Assembly: GCF_900104445.1 (NCBI RefSeq)
Contig: NZ_FNJI01000011.1
Coordinates: 62,001-126,000 of the forward strand
Reading direction: 5' to 3'
DNA from: Desulforhopalus singaporensis
Lineage (GTDB): Bacteria > Desulfobacterota > Desulfobulbia > Desulfobulbales > Desulfocapsaceae
Length of the DNA: 64,000 nt
Shown here: one piece after another, positions 30,194 to 38,866 of the stretch
How positions within the stretch are numbered: the first letter of the stretch is position 1
Layout of the letters: every line of letters starts with the position of its first letter
Position numbers and translations under genes: made by a program
Notes under the pieces: model-generated
Told to the model about the DNA's origin: nothing
What the model saw: only the letters and a program-made list of their open reading frames with translations
Database searches by the model: none

Positions 30194-30889
30194 ATGGCGA
30201 AAAAAAAGTATTATGCGGTGGCGGTCGGGAGGAAAAACGGGATATACGATGACTGGTCGTCTGCGGAAAAGCAGGTAAAGGGATACCCGGGGGCAAAGTA
30301 CAAAAGCTTTGCCACCCGGCAACAGGCGGAGTCATGGCTTGACGACCCGGTATACGATCGTACTCCGCGAAAAGCGGCGACAAAACAAGCTGCGGCCGGA
30401 GACGACCTGGTTCCCTCCGACGGGATCCTGGTCTATACCGACGGCGGTTCCATTAATAACCCCGGACCGGGGGGATATGGGATTGTCATTATAGAAGGAG
30501 ACATCAGGCGGGAGTTGAGCGGCGGTTTTCGCCGTACTACCAACAACAGGATGGAGATGACCGCGGCGATTGTCGCCCTGGATGATCTGCAGGAGAAGAG
30601 CAAAACGATCCACCTCTATTCCGATTCCAGTTATCTGGTCAACGGTTTTATCAAGGGGTGGGTGAAGAAGTGGCAAGGCAGCAACTGGCGAAAAAGCGAC
30701 GGGCAGCCGGTGCTAAATGTCGACCTGTGGCAGCGTCTTGCAGCTCTTGCCGGAAAGAACGTGATTTTTCACTGGGTAAAAGGCCATGCCGGAAATGAGT
30801 TCAACGAGAGGTGTGACCAGCTTGCGGTTGCTGCGGCCAGGTCCTGTCCGGAAGACGTTGACGCCGGGTATGAAGAGCAAACCGGGTGA
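30194..30889 (+). CDS. rnhA: Ribonuclease HI with N-terminal hybrid-binding domain
   Basis: 231 aa. Residues 1-55 (KKKYYAVAVGRKNGIYDDWS...KSFATRQQAESWL) are the viroplasmin-like RNA/DNA hybrid-binding domain. The RNase H fold follows with the catalytic residues in LVYTDGGSINNPGPGGYG (Asp), RMEMTAAIVAL (Glu), LYSDSSYLVNGF (Asp) and HWVKGHAGNEFNERCDQLA (His and Asp). It removes RNA from hybrids, for example at replication primers and R-loops. The two-domain type is common in eukaryotes and in several anaerobic bacteria. Confidence 0.92.
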   Translation: MAKKKYYAVAVGRKNGIYDDWSSAEKQVKGYPGAKYKSFATRQQAESWLDDPVYDRTPRKAATKQAAAGDDLVPSDGILVYTDGGSINNPGPGGYGIVIIEGDIRRELSGGFRRTTNNRMEMTAAIVALDDLQEKSKTIHLYSDSSYLVNGFIKGWVKKWQGSNWRKSDGQPVLNVDLWQRLAALAGKNVIFHWVKGHAGNEFNERCDQLAVAAARSCPEDVDAGYEEQTG

Positions 30890-30982
30890 GCGTTTGTGTC
30901 ATGTGGCGCGGCGCTGTGGCTTACCAGGGTTTTTTGAAGAATTTCAGGTAGTAAAAAACAATATCTAAAACCTTTCAGACCG

Positions 30983-31618
30983 ATGAGTAAACGACTGTTT
31001 AAAGGGGCTGTTCTTTTCGGGCCGATACCGGCGGTACTGGTTACCACCATAGACAAAGAGGGACGTCCGAACGTATTTACCGTCGGCTGGACCGGGGTCG
31101 CCTGTACCCATCCGCCGATGGTCACCGTCGCCGTCAGAAAAGAACGTCTTTCCTATGATAATATACGCGAAACCGGGGAGTTTGTTATCAATCTCACCAC
31201 CCGGGAGATGTTGAAAATCACCGATTTCTGCGGTTGCCGTTCCGGGAGAAAAGTTGACAAGCTCAAACATTTCGGCCTGGAAATAGAGCCCGGGACCGAT
31301 GTGGCGGTCCCGTCCCTTAAAAAAAGTCCCGTAGCTCTTGAGTGCAAGGTTAAGAGCGTGACCGAACTCGGCAGCCACGATCTTTTTTTGGCAGAGATTG
31401 TTCGCAACAAGGTGGAACCGTCAATTATCGACGCCAACGGCAAAATCGACATGGCAAAGGCGGGACTTCTCGCCTATTGTCACGGCGAATATTTTGGCCT
31501 TGGCAAGCGGCCGCTTGCCTCGTTCGGACATTCCGTCGCTCGCAGGTCCACCCGCAAAAAGGGTCACGGAAAAAAGGTGCAGGCGACCAGGTCGTACCGA
31601 GGGAAAAAACGGAAGTAG
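30983..31618 (+). CDS. Flavin reductase-like FMN-binding protein
   Basis: 211 aa FMN-binding split barrel of the flavin reductase/flavoredoxin family. Typical pieces are PAVLVTTIDKEGRPNVFTVGW, GVACTHPPMVTVAVRKERLSY, TGEFVINL and KHFGLEIEPG. Flavoredoxins act as electron carriers in sulfate reducers. The last 40 residues are very basic (RRSTRKKGHGKKVQATRSYRGKKRK), which is not usual and might bind nucleic acid or membrane. The start has only a weak ribosome-binding site. Confidence 0.85.
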   Translation: MSKRLFKGAVLFGPIPAVLVTTIDKEGRPNVFTVGWTGVACTHPPMVTVAVRKERLSYDNIRETGEFVINLTTREMLKITDFCGCRSGRKVDKLKHFGLEIEPGTDVAVPSLKKSPVALECKVKSVTELGSHDLFLAEIVRNKVEPSIIDANGKIDMAKAGLLAYCHGEYFGLGKRPLASFGHSVARRSTRKKGHGKKVQATRSYRGKKRK

Positions 31619-31674
31619 AGCGGCGTCTGGAGCGGGTAACAGGAGTGGAGGCTGCAGTGAAAAAATCCGGGATG

Positions 31675-31708
31675 TTGACCGCCACGCCGTTATGCAATAA
31701 AGTTGCAT
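31675..31708 (+). promoter_or_regulatory. Promoter with overlapping dyad operator before the metal transporter operon
   Basis: TTGACC (31675), a 17-base spacer and TAAAGT (31698) form a plausible sigma70 promoter. The -10 box lies inside a perfect dyad, ATGCAA (31692-31697), TAAAG, TTGCAT (31703-31708). A repressor bound there would block RNA polymerase. The operon's own Fur-family protein is the obvious candidate (inference). Confidence 0.6.
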
Positions 31709-31747
31709 TCGGGAAATGTTCGCAGATCTTTTATACAAGGGGAAAAC

Positions 31748-32647
31748 ATGCATCGTCTCAATATCTGCCTGCTAATGTTTTTTGTCCTATTTACAGGATG
31801 TTTTCCGGCATGTGCCGAGCCGGAACCGATGGTGTTTGTTTCCATACTGCCGCAGAAATACCTGGTGCAACAGGTTGGCAAGGATCTTGTTCATGTGGAA
31901 GTGATGGTACAGCCGGGGGCAAGTCCCGCCACCTATGAGCCGAAACCTTCACAGATGAGAAAACTCAAGTCGAGCAGTGTTTATTTTGCCATAGGGGTCC
32001 CATTTGAGCAGGCCTGGCTTACCAGAATCAGCCGGATGAATCCGCAGATGACCGTGGTGCACACCGATGCCGGAGTGACAAAACGTGCCATGAAAAAGGA
32101 CTACTCTGACGCCTTGACTCACGATGAAGCTCACCCGGCAGACGGCCACTTCCATGAAGGGCTCGACCCGCATATCTGGCTTTCCCCTCCCCTTGTCAAG
32201 CAGCAGGTTGTCGTCATACGGCAGACCCTTGAACAGCTGCTCCCGAACGAAAAGCATATGTTGCGCAAAAATGAACAGCAGCTGCTTGAGCTGATCGATG
32301 ACCTTGACCGGAAATTGCAGAAGATGTTCAGTAATCTTCAGGATAAACGTTTTCTGGTTTTTCATCCGACCTGGGGCTATTTTGCCGATCACTACGGGCT
32401 TGAACAGATCGCCATAGAGATCGAGGGTAAAAGTCCAAAGCCCGCCCAGCTGCGGCAACTGATAGGGTATGCACGAAAAAACGACATCAGGGTAATTTTC
32501 GTGCAGCCGCAATTTTCGGTTAAGAGTGCAGAAATTGTCGCAAAAGAACTTGATGGCCGGATGGTCACGGCGGACCCGCTTGCCGGAGACTGGCTCATGA
32601 ATATGGAAAAGGTCGGTGCTGCCTTTGTGGAGGTGTTGCGGAAATGA
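31748..32647 (+). CDS. ZnuA-like metal-binding protein of an ABC transporter
   Basis: 299 aa from ATG 31748 with AAGGGGA upstream. The N-terminus LNICLLMFFVLFTGCFPACA is a signal peptide; the FTGC site could be a weak lipobox. The mature protein has the cluster 9 solute-binding fold: FVSILPQKYLVQQVGKDLVHVEVMVQPGASPATYEPKPS, a short His-rich loop (DEAHPADGHFHEGLDPHIWLSP) and FLVFHPTWGYFADHYGLEQ. Metal ligands His in DPHIWLSP and FHPTWGYF are in place. The His loop and the Fur-family gene in the operon favour zinc, but manganese cannot be excluded. Confidence 0.88.
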   Translation: MHRLNICLLMFFVLFTGCFPACAEPEPMVFVSILPQKYLVQQVGKDLVHVEVMVQPGASPATYEPKPSQMRKLKSSSVYFAIGVPFEQAWLTRISRMNPQMTVVHTDAGVTKRAMKKDYSDALTHDEAHPADGHFHEGLDPHIWLSPPLVKQQVVVIRQTLEQLLPNEKHMLRKNEQQLLELIDDLDRKLQKMFSNLQDKRFLVFHPTWGYFADHYGLEQIAIEIEGKSPKPAQLRQLIGYARKNDIRVIFVQPQFSVKSAEIVAKELDGRMVTADPLAGDWLMNMEKVGAAFVEVLRK

Positions 32648-33438
32648 CGAAAACAGAAAGTAAGGTACTGGTCGATATCTCCAGCCTCTGCTACACCAAC
32701 GGCGGGGTCGATATCCTGCACGATATCAATCTGACGGTAAACAGGGGCGATTTCATCGCTGTAATCGGCCCCAACGGTGGAGGAAAGACAACTCTTCTGA
32801 AGCTGATCCTGGGACTTTTGCAGCCGACCCGGGGGGCCATTGATGTCCGGGGGCTGCGTCGTGCATCGGGCACCGGTGCAATCGGGTATGTGCCGCAGCA
32901 TGTCAATCATAATCTTAATTTTCCCGCTACCGCGCTCGATGTTGTCCTGATGGGGAATCACTCGGCTTCGAGGAGGTTACGTTTCGGCAACAGCCGCCGG
33001 GAGGTCATGCAGGCCCATGAAGCTCTTGAAAAACTGGGAATCAACGATTGCGCCGACCGGAAAATAGTCGCCCTGTCCGGCGGCCAGCGGCAGCGCGTGC
33101 TGATTGCCCGGGCGCTCGTCGGTCAGCCTGAGCTCCTGGTACTCGATGAACCGACGGCGTCCATAGATACCAAGGGGCAGACCGATTTTTACGATATGCT
33201 CAAGGAGTTGAACAAGGACCTCACTATCCTGATGGTCTGCCATGATCTGATGATTGTCGCATCCTATGCCAAGTCGATCGCCTGTCTCAATCGCAGACTG
33301 CATTACCACGATTCGTTCAGGTCGTCGGGGGATGTTATCGATATATTTTACTCGTGTTCGGTTCAGGAGATGTGTCCTGTGGGGGTAATTACGCAGAACA
33401 TCAAGGATATTCGACCTGTCGGGGGAAAAGATGATTGA
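32644..33438 (+). CDS. ZnuC-like metal ABC transporter ATPase
   Basis: 264 aa ATP-binding subunit with Walker A GPNGGGKTTLLKL, Q-loop YVPQHVNHNLNFP, the signature ALSGGQRQRVLIARAL, Walker B LLVLDEPTASID and the switch His in MVCHDLMIV. It overlaps the binding-protein gene by four bases (ATGA). A C-terminal extension of about 35 residues follows the usual end, including CSVQEMCPVGVI. It works with the adjacent permease and binding protein. Confidence 0.93.
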   Translation: MTKTESKVLVDISSLCYTNGGVDILHDINLTVNRGDFIAVIGPNGGGKTTLLKLILGLLQPTRGAIDVRGLRRASGTGAIGYVPQHVNHNLNFPATALDVVLMGNHSASRRLRFGNSRREVMQAHEALEKLGINDCADRKIVALSGGQRQRVLIARALVGQPELLVLDEPTASIDTKGQTDFYDMLKELNKDLTILMVCHDLMIVASYAKSIACLNRRLHYHDSFRSSGDVIDIFYSCSVQEMCPVGVITQNIKDIRPVGGKDD

Positions 33439-34306
33439 GGTGCTGCACTATGAATTCATGCGTCATGCGCTGCTTGCCGGTCTGCTTGCCGCCGTTGTCT
33501 GCGGGGTTATCGGAACCCTGGTGATCGTTAATCGCCTGGTTTTTCTCTCAGGCGGGGTAGCCCACAGCGCCTACGGCGGCGTCGGCCTGGCCTTTTTTCT
33601 CGGCTGGCCCTATATGATCGGCGCAACACTTTTTGCCTTTGGCTCGGCGATGATAATGGCGGCGGTGTCGATAAAATCCAAACAGCGCACCGACACCATC
33701 ATCGGGGTCATGTGGTCTGTGGGGATGGCCGCCGGTATCCTGCTTCTCGATCTTGCTCCGGGATACAACGTCGACCTGATGAGTTATCTGTTCGGCTCCA
33801 TTCTCAGCGTTCCGGCGGGGGATCTTGTGGTCATGGCGATAGTGACCCTGGTCGTTCTGCTGCTTGTCGCCTATTTCTACAGCGATCTGCTGTTGATGTC
33901 CTACGATGAAGAATTCGCCGAGGTCAAGGGGGTTCCGGTCCGTCCTCTCTATTTCATGCTGATAGGCATGGTAGCCGTTACGGTGGTCATGGTGGTGCAG
34001 GTGGTGGGCCTTATTCTGGTTATCGCCCTGCTCACCATTCCTCCCTACATCACGGAAAAATATACCAGGTCCCTGTTACAGATGATGGTTTTCTCAAGTC
34101 TTCTCGGAATGGGGTTTATTCTTGGTGGATTGTGGGCTTCCTACATTTACGACCTCACCTCCGGGGCGGCAATCATCTTTGTTGCCGGAACCGTTTTTTT
34201 CCTCTCCCTCGGGGTGGACAAACTTATTGCAATGAAAAAACGGCGGGTCTGGTTACGGTCTCATCAATCTCTTGAGTCCGGGAGAACCGGCATCGTTGAC
34301 AGCTGA
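33431..34306 (+). CDS. ZnuB-like metal ABC transporter permease
   Basis: 291 aa with about eight hydrophobic spans. Family segments include LLAAVVCGVIGTLVIVNRLVFL, GGVAHSAYGGVGLAFFLGWP and DEEFAEVKGVPVRPLYFML. It overlaps the ATPase gene by eight bases. A soluble C-terminal tail (MKKRRVWLRSHQSLESGRTG) overlaps the upstream region of the next gene. It forms the membrane channel of the metal importer. Confidence 0.93.
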   Translation: MIEVLHYEFMRHALLAGLLAAVVCGVIGTLVIVNRLVFLSGGVAHSAYGGVGLAFFLGWPYMIGATLFAFGSAMIMAAVSIKSKQRTDTIIGVMWSVGMAAGILLLDLAPGYNVDLMSYLFGSILSVPAGDLVVMAIVTLVVLLLVAYFYSDLLLMSYDEEFAEVKGVPVRPLYFMLIGMVAVTVVMVVQVVGLILVIALLTIPPYITEKYTRSLLQMMVFSSLLGMGFILGGLWASYIYDLTSGAAIIFVAGTVFFLSLGVDKLIAMKKRRVWLRSHQSLESGRTGIVDS

Positions 34307-34325
34307 TACGGGACGGGGACTAAAC

Positions 34326-34769
34326 ATGTGTGAGCTGTGCGACTACAACCTGATGCTCGAGGAGGCTGGGCTTGCTCCCAACGACAATCGGCTGCGTATC
34401 CTGGAGGTGATCGGTGCCAACGCCTATCCGCTCACAGCAGCCGAGATATTTGCTGTTATCGACAGGACCAAGCCTGTTAACCGGGTGACCGTTTACCGCA
34501 TCCTCGACAGCCTGGTGCAGCGCAGGATCGTCGAGAAGATATCCGGTTCCAGCCGCGCAGCCCATTACGGCCTGGCACCCAACGACAACCACCTGCCGCA
34601 TCCCCATTTCCACTGTACCAGTTGCGGCCTTGTCGATTGCCTTGCTCCGGAGACGTTGTCGGTGGACCAGGACAGGTTGATGAAAACCTTTGCCGGCGAG
34701 ATCGAACGGGTTGACGTACGGATAGAGGGAACGTGTAGGAACTGTCTGAAGCTGAAGAACCGCACATAA
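34326..34769 (+). CDS. Fur-family metalloregulator (Zur/Fur type)
   Basis: 147 aa from ATG 34326 (MCELCDYNLMLEEAGLAPNDNRLRIL); longer in-frame starts lie in the permease tail. The winged helix is visible in RLRILEVIGANAYPLTAAEIF and NRVTVYRILDSLVQRRIVEKI. The sensory domain has HPHFHCTSCGLVDCL and CRNC, giving the two CXXC pairs of the structural zinc site, plus His ligands. Being the last gene of the metal-transport operon, it probably represses the operon at the dyad at 31692-31708 (inference). Confidence 0.9.
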   Translation: MCELCDYNLMLEEAGLAPNDNRLRILEVIGANAYPLTAAEIFAVIDRTKPVNRVTVYRILDSLVQRRIVEKISGSSRAAHYGLAPNDNHLPHPHFHCTSCGLVDCLAPETLSVDQDRLMKTFAGEIERVDVRIEGTCRNCLKLKNRT

Positions 34770-34939
34770 TTCCAGACGAAGAGGCGGTCCTGGCCGGACG
34801 GAATCGGAAAAGCTGATTTTTGCGGCCGCCACTATCGGAAAATAAAATTGTACCCGCAGCCCGGAGTGTCGTATGTTGCGTTCGAGTCATACATCTGCCG
34901 TAGAGTTTGGCAATCATACTACAATGTCCGGAGATATAA

Positions 34940-35956
34940 ATGAAAAAGATTATAGTGTTACTTGGGTTTATGGTGGCTGTTTTTTCCCCTTTCTGGTGCC
35001 TGGCTGCGGTTTCGGAATCGTCGGGCGTGATCACCATGGAATTTGATCTCACCGACCATCCTGTCGACAAGGAGATGAAACTATGGATTCCATATCCGCT
35101 TTCCGACTCTGACCAGATCATCTCCGATATCAGGGTTGAAGGGGATTATGCGGAATCTGCGATATATTCGGATCAGAAATATTCCACCCCCATGCTTTTT
35201 GCCCGCTGGGAAAAAGGGGCGGCCAGTCGAAAGCTGGCGCTTCGTTTTCATGTCACCCGCCGGGAGGTGATAAAAAAGGATTTTCCGGCTGCAGAGGGAC
35301 CATGGGACCCTGCGGATTATGCGCTATATCTTGCCCCTACAGGGCTGGGGCCGGTGGATGGCGCGGTCAAGCTTCTGGCCGATCAGATCGTTTCGGGCAG
35401 GACAACAGTATATGCCAAGGCCAAGGCCATATACGACTGGATCTGTGAGAACATGTATCGTGATCCCGACACCAGGGGGTGCGGTACCGGGGACGTCTGC
35501 GCTCTCATTGCAGCGCCGGGCGGCAAGTGTACCGACATCCATTCCGTTTTTGTGTCTCTGTGCCGTGCCGCCGGGGTGCCGGCGCGTGAGGTTTTCGGTA
35601 TCCGCCAGGGGAAAATCGACATTCAGGATATAACCGGGTGGCAGCATTGCTGGGCGGAGTTCTACCTTCCCGGGTACGGCTGGGTTCCCGTCGATCCGGC
35701 CGACGTCAGGAAGATGATGCTCAAGGAAAACCTGACGCTTGATGATGAAAAAACCGATCAGTACCGGGAGTATTTCTGGGGCGGCTGGGACGCCTACCGG
35801 GTAAAGCTTGCGGTGGGGCGTGATATTGTTCTCAATCCACCGCAAAAAAGCAGGCCGCTGAACACTTTCGGCTATCCCTACGCAGAAGCGGACGGCGCCC
35901 CGCTTGACTGGCTCGACCCAAAAACCTTTTCCTATGTATTCACCTACCGAAAATGA
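34940..35956 (+). CDS. Exported transglutaminase-like protein
   Basis: 338 aa. MKKIIVLLGFMVAVFSPFWCLAAV is a signal peptide, so the protein is periplasmic. The transglutaminase-like core carries the Cys in GKCTDIHSVFVSLCRAAGVP, the His in WQHCWAEFYLPGYGW and the Asp in VPVDPADV, the usual catalytic triad of the family. GGAG with six-base spacing supports the start. Possible roles are peptide hydrolysis or cross-linking, as in many periplasmic members; no partner is adjacent. It reads away from the metal operon. Confidence 0.85.
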   Translation: MKKIIVLLGFMVAVFSPFWCLAAVSESSGVITMEFDLTDHPVDKEMKLWIPYPLSDSDQIISDIRVEGDYAESAIYSDQKYSTPMLFARWEKGAASRKLALRFHVTRREVIKKDFPAAEGPWDPADYALYLAPTGLGPVDGAVKLLADQIVSGRTTVYAKAKAIYDWICENMYRDPDTRGCGTGDVCALIAAPGGKCTDIHSVFVSLCRAAGVPAREVFGIRQGKIDIQDITGWQHCWAEFYLPGYGWVPVDPADVRKMMLKENLTLDDEKTDQYREYFWGGWDAYRVKLAVGRDIVLNPPQKSRPLNTFGYPYAEADGAPLDWLDPKTFSYVFTYRK

Positions 35957-36113
35957 CAGGTTAGCTGGCTGTTGCCGGGTTACTCGGCAAATATATCCCC
36001 GCTCTGGCCCTGGGGCAGCGGGGATGTGTTAAATTCTTTGCAACGGAGTGGTAAATGCGATAGGTTTGACTGTCAGTATAGTAGGCAGTGCCTGGATTGA
36101 GGAACTGCATGGC

Positions 36114-38582
36114 ATGTTCAAGACCACCCCGCTTCGTGCACCCCCTATGGATCCGATTAAAATAAGCCTTGTGTTGTGGCGCATGTGCGTCAGTAGTGAT
36201 TATCGCCTTGTCAGGCTGCGAAAAGTCTTTGATCCGGGCTACTACCTGGCCCTTGCCGGAGGAGATGAACGGGAGGCTGTCGATCCCCTGTGGTATTATC
36301 TGCAACTGACAGGAGATGATCTCTTTACCCCGGATCTCGCCGCCAGGGGCTGGCGTCAACTGGCCGATCCTCACCCGCTTTTTGATACAGCCTATTATCT
36401 GCTCAGATATTTTCCTGAAGGGCTGAAAATGAACCCCCTGGTTCATTACCTGCGCATCGGCTGGAAAAAAGGGTTGCATCCGGGGCCGTTTTTCGATCCC
36501 GAAATTTACCGGCGAAGAAGCGGCTGGCGTAATGGCGATCCTCTCACCCATTACAGCCGCTATGGCGCGGCGGCAGCCATCAGTCCAGGACGGGGGTTCG
36601 ACATAGACTGGTATCTCGACCGCAACCCGACACTTGTGTCGGTCAAGCATGAAATCATTAAACACTACAAACTCCACGGAGCGAGGATAGGCAAAAGTCC
36701 TCTGCCACTCTTTGATCCGGCCTATTATCTTCAGCAGATTGTCGATTCCAGGGGAACTGAAGATTTGCCCAGTGATCCACTGGCCAGCTTTCTCACCTCG
36801 GCGACACTGTTTCAGCGGCCCGCTCCTTGGTTTGATCCGGCTTATTACATCCACGACGATTCATCCCTTGAGACCGCCGCCGAGGCGCTCCTCCATTATG
36901 TCGCCCGTGGCGTATACCAAAAAAAGGCGTGCGATGCCAAAAGAGACGCCCTGACTGAAAATCCCAAAATTTCAATCTTGGTACCGGTCTATAATCCGGA
37001 CCCACATTTTTTGCGCAACTCCATCCGGTCCGTTCTCTACCAGACCTATGACAACTGGGAACTCTGTCTGGCCGATGATTGCAGTACCCGTGACGGGGTG
37101 AGGGAAATACTGGAGGACTGGGCGGCAAAAGATGACCGCATAAAGGTTACGTACCTGGACTCCAACAGCGGTATTTCCGGGGCGACCAATGCGGCGGCAA
37201 CTCTTGCCACCGGAGATTATATCGGCTTTTTAGACAACGATGACGAGCTGGCACCCGACTGCCTTTACCAGGTGGTGGAGAACATCTGTGAAACAGGTGC
37301 AGAGCTCGTCTACACCGACGAGGACCTGATAGGCGACGACGGCACCAGGCTGTCGATTTTCCGCAAACCCGACTTCAATGAGGAGCTGTTGCTCAGCCAC
37401 AACTACATCACCCATTTCGTGGTGGTCTCCCGCAAAATTTTCGAACAGGTCGGCGGCCTGGCGACCGAGTTCGACGGCGCCCAGGACTACGACCTGATGC
37501 TGAAAATCAGTGAGAAGGCGGACACCATATCACACATTCCCGAAATTCTTTACCACTGGCGGGCATCAGAGACATCGACGTCGATCAACCACGAACAGAA
37601 AAGCTATGCCCACCAGGCGGGACGCAAAGCTCTTGACGCTGCCATTTCCAGAAGAAAAATACAGGCCCGGGCGGAAGACAGCGGACTCAATTTTTTCTAC
37701 CGGTTGGCCTATTGCGTTGACAGCGGGGCAACCGTCGCCGTCTTTGTGTGGATACCTGAAATTACCGCAGAATATATACACTCGCTGGCCGAACTGTTCA
37801 AAACCACCGCCAGCCTGAAGGTGCGTCTGATCGCGGTCTCTTCGCTGCCGGAGCTTCACAGCCGCGTTGTCTCTGAATTCCCGGAGGCAGCACGTGAGAT
37901 AGAAGCAGGGCGGCTCAAAATTGTCAAGGCGGATGCAGGGTTGTCAAAGGCCGGGGCGCTGGCCCAGGCGATAGAGGAATGTGTGGATGACTATATCGCC
38001 TTTGTCGAGTTACCCTTTCAGCGTCTTTGTGAAAACTGGACAGAGATGCTGATGGGGGCGGCCAGGAACAGGGATGTCGGCATGGTAAGGGGCAGGATAA
38101 CCTTTGACGGTACCGATGGCGTCTCCTATGCGGTACCCGACCTTGACGATGTCAGCCTGAGCGCGTACTATCGTTTTCTGCTGGATCATCCCCTCCATGT
38201 CAACGGCATGCACTGTTCCCAGGAAACGGGATGTTGCGGCTGGGAACTGGTGCTCATGCGGCGGGAAGTGTACCGGGCGTCAAACGGTCTTGACTGGGAA
38301 AATTTTCCGATGCTCTTTGCCATGGCGGACCTGGCGCTGAAGATCAAGGGCTGCGGCAGGAAAATTGTTTATATCCCTGATGCAGGTGTTGATTTTTCAA
38401 ACGAGGTGCAGGCTACAGACGCCCCAGAACTTGAAGCTGAAAAAAAGATGTTTCAGCAGAAGTGGTACCGGCGTCTTGCCGGCCATGACGCCGGCTATAA
38501 CAGGGGAGTCCTCGAAGATAACGGCGTCGACCAGGCCATGTTCCATCTCTGGTACACCGGCCGCGAAGAGATCGTCGAATAG
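36114..38582 (+). CDS. Large GT2 glycosyltransferase with FDxxYYL repeats
   Basis: 822 aa from ATG 36114, preceded by GAGGAA; an earlier GTG in frame (36048) is too close to its putative site. Residues 39-245 hold six related motifs: VFDPGYYL, LFDTAYYL, FFDPEIY, GFDIDWYL, LFDPAYYL and WFDPAYYI. A GT-A domain begins near 285 with ISILVPVYNPDPHFLRNSIR, DDCSTRD and the metal site DNDDEL, then EFDGAQDYDLMLK and HWRASETST. The C-terminal third has a second, degenerate glycosyltransferase-like section. It probably builds a surface polysaccharide; the substrate is unknown. No other polysaccharide genes are adjacent. Confidence 0.85.
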   Translation: MFKTTPLRAPPMDPIKISLVLWRMCVSSDYRLVRLRKVFDPGYYLALAGGDEREAVDPLWYYLQLTGDDLFTPDLAARGWRQLADPHPLFDTAYYLLRYFPEGLKMNPLVHYLRIGWKKGLHPGPFFDPEIYRRRSGWRNGDPLTHYSRYGAAAAISPGRGFDIDWYLDRNPTLVSVKHEIIKHYKLHGARIGKSPLPLFDPAYYLQQIVDSRGTEDLPSDPLASFLTSATLFQRPAPWFDPAYYIHDDSSLETAAEALLHYVARGVYQKKACDAKRDALTENPKISILVPVYNPDPHFLRNSIRSVLYQTYDNWELCLADDCSTRDGVREILEDWAAKDDRIKVTYLDSNSGISGATNAAATLATGDYIGFLDNDDELAPDCLYQVVENICETGAELVYTDEDLIGDDGTRLSIFRKPDFNEELLLSHNYITHFVVVSRKIFEQVGGLATEFDGAQDYDLMLKISEKADTISHIPEILYHWRASETSTSINHEQKSYAHQAGRKALDAAISRRKIQARAEDSGLNFFYRLAYCVDSGATVAVFVWIPEITAEYIHSLAELFKTTASLKVRLIAVSSLPELHSRVVSEFPEAAREIEAGRLKIVKADAGLSKAGALAQAIEECVDDYIAFVELPFQRLCENWTEMLMGAARNRDVGMVRGRITFDGTDGVSYAVPDLDDVSLSAYYRFLLDHPLHVNGMHCSQETGCCGWELVLMRREVYRASNGLDWENFPMLFAMADLALKIKGCGRKIVYIPDAGVDFSNEVQATDAPELEAEKKMFQQKWYRRLAGHDAGYNRGVLEDNGVDQAMFHLWYTGREEIVE

Positions 38583-38584
38583 TT

Positions 38585-38830
38585 TCACCCCTGATGCTTT
38601 TTCCTGAGGTAGGCTATGATGTCGTCGCTCTCGTACATCGAGAAGTCGCCGTCGATGAGAAAAGGTACCATCGCTTTGCCTCCGACCTGCAGTACCGTAT
38701 CCCTTCCCGGGGTGAACGGTGCGGCATTTATTATTTCATAGTCTTTGCCCGCACTCAGCCCCATTTCCAGGGTCGCTCTTTCCACCTTTCTGCAGTATGG
38801 GCAGTCTTCGCGCATATAGAGTTGGATCAT
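38585..38830 (-). CDS. Glutaredoxin-like thiol protein
   Basis: 81 aa thioredoxin-fold protein. MIQLYMREDCPYCRKVERAT shows the CPYC active site of glutaredoxins, and MVPFLIDGDFSMYESDDIIAYLRK has the cis-Pro (VPFLID) and ESDDI loop of the glutathione-binding site. It is the last gene of a leftward unit that starts with glutathione synthetase, 36 bases after the ABC permease. This supports a glutathione or related thiol role. It ends two bases from the convergent glycosyltransferase gene. Confidence 0.85.
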   Translation of the reverse strand: MIQLYMREDCPYCRKVERATLEMGLSAGKDYEIINAAPFTPGRDTVLQVGGKAMVPFLIDGDFSMYESDDIIAYLRKKHQG

Positions 38831-38866
38831 AACGGTTCCTTGTAATAAGAGGTTTTTCTTGAAAAT

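Noticed and set aside
31477-31938. Rightward frame overlapping the flavin reductase and metal-binding protein genes
   Set aside because: It is in another frame of two well-supported genes and crosses the promoter/operator.
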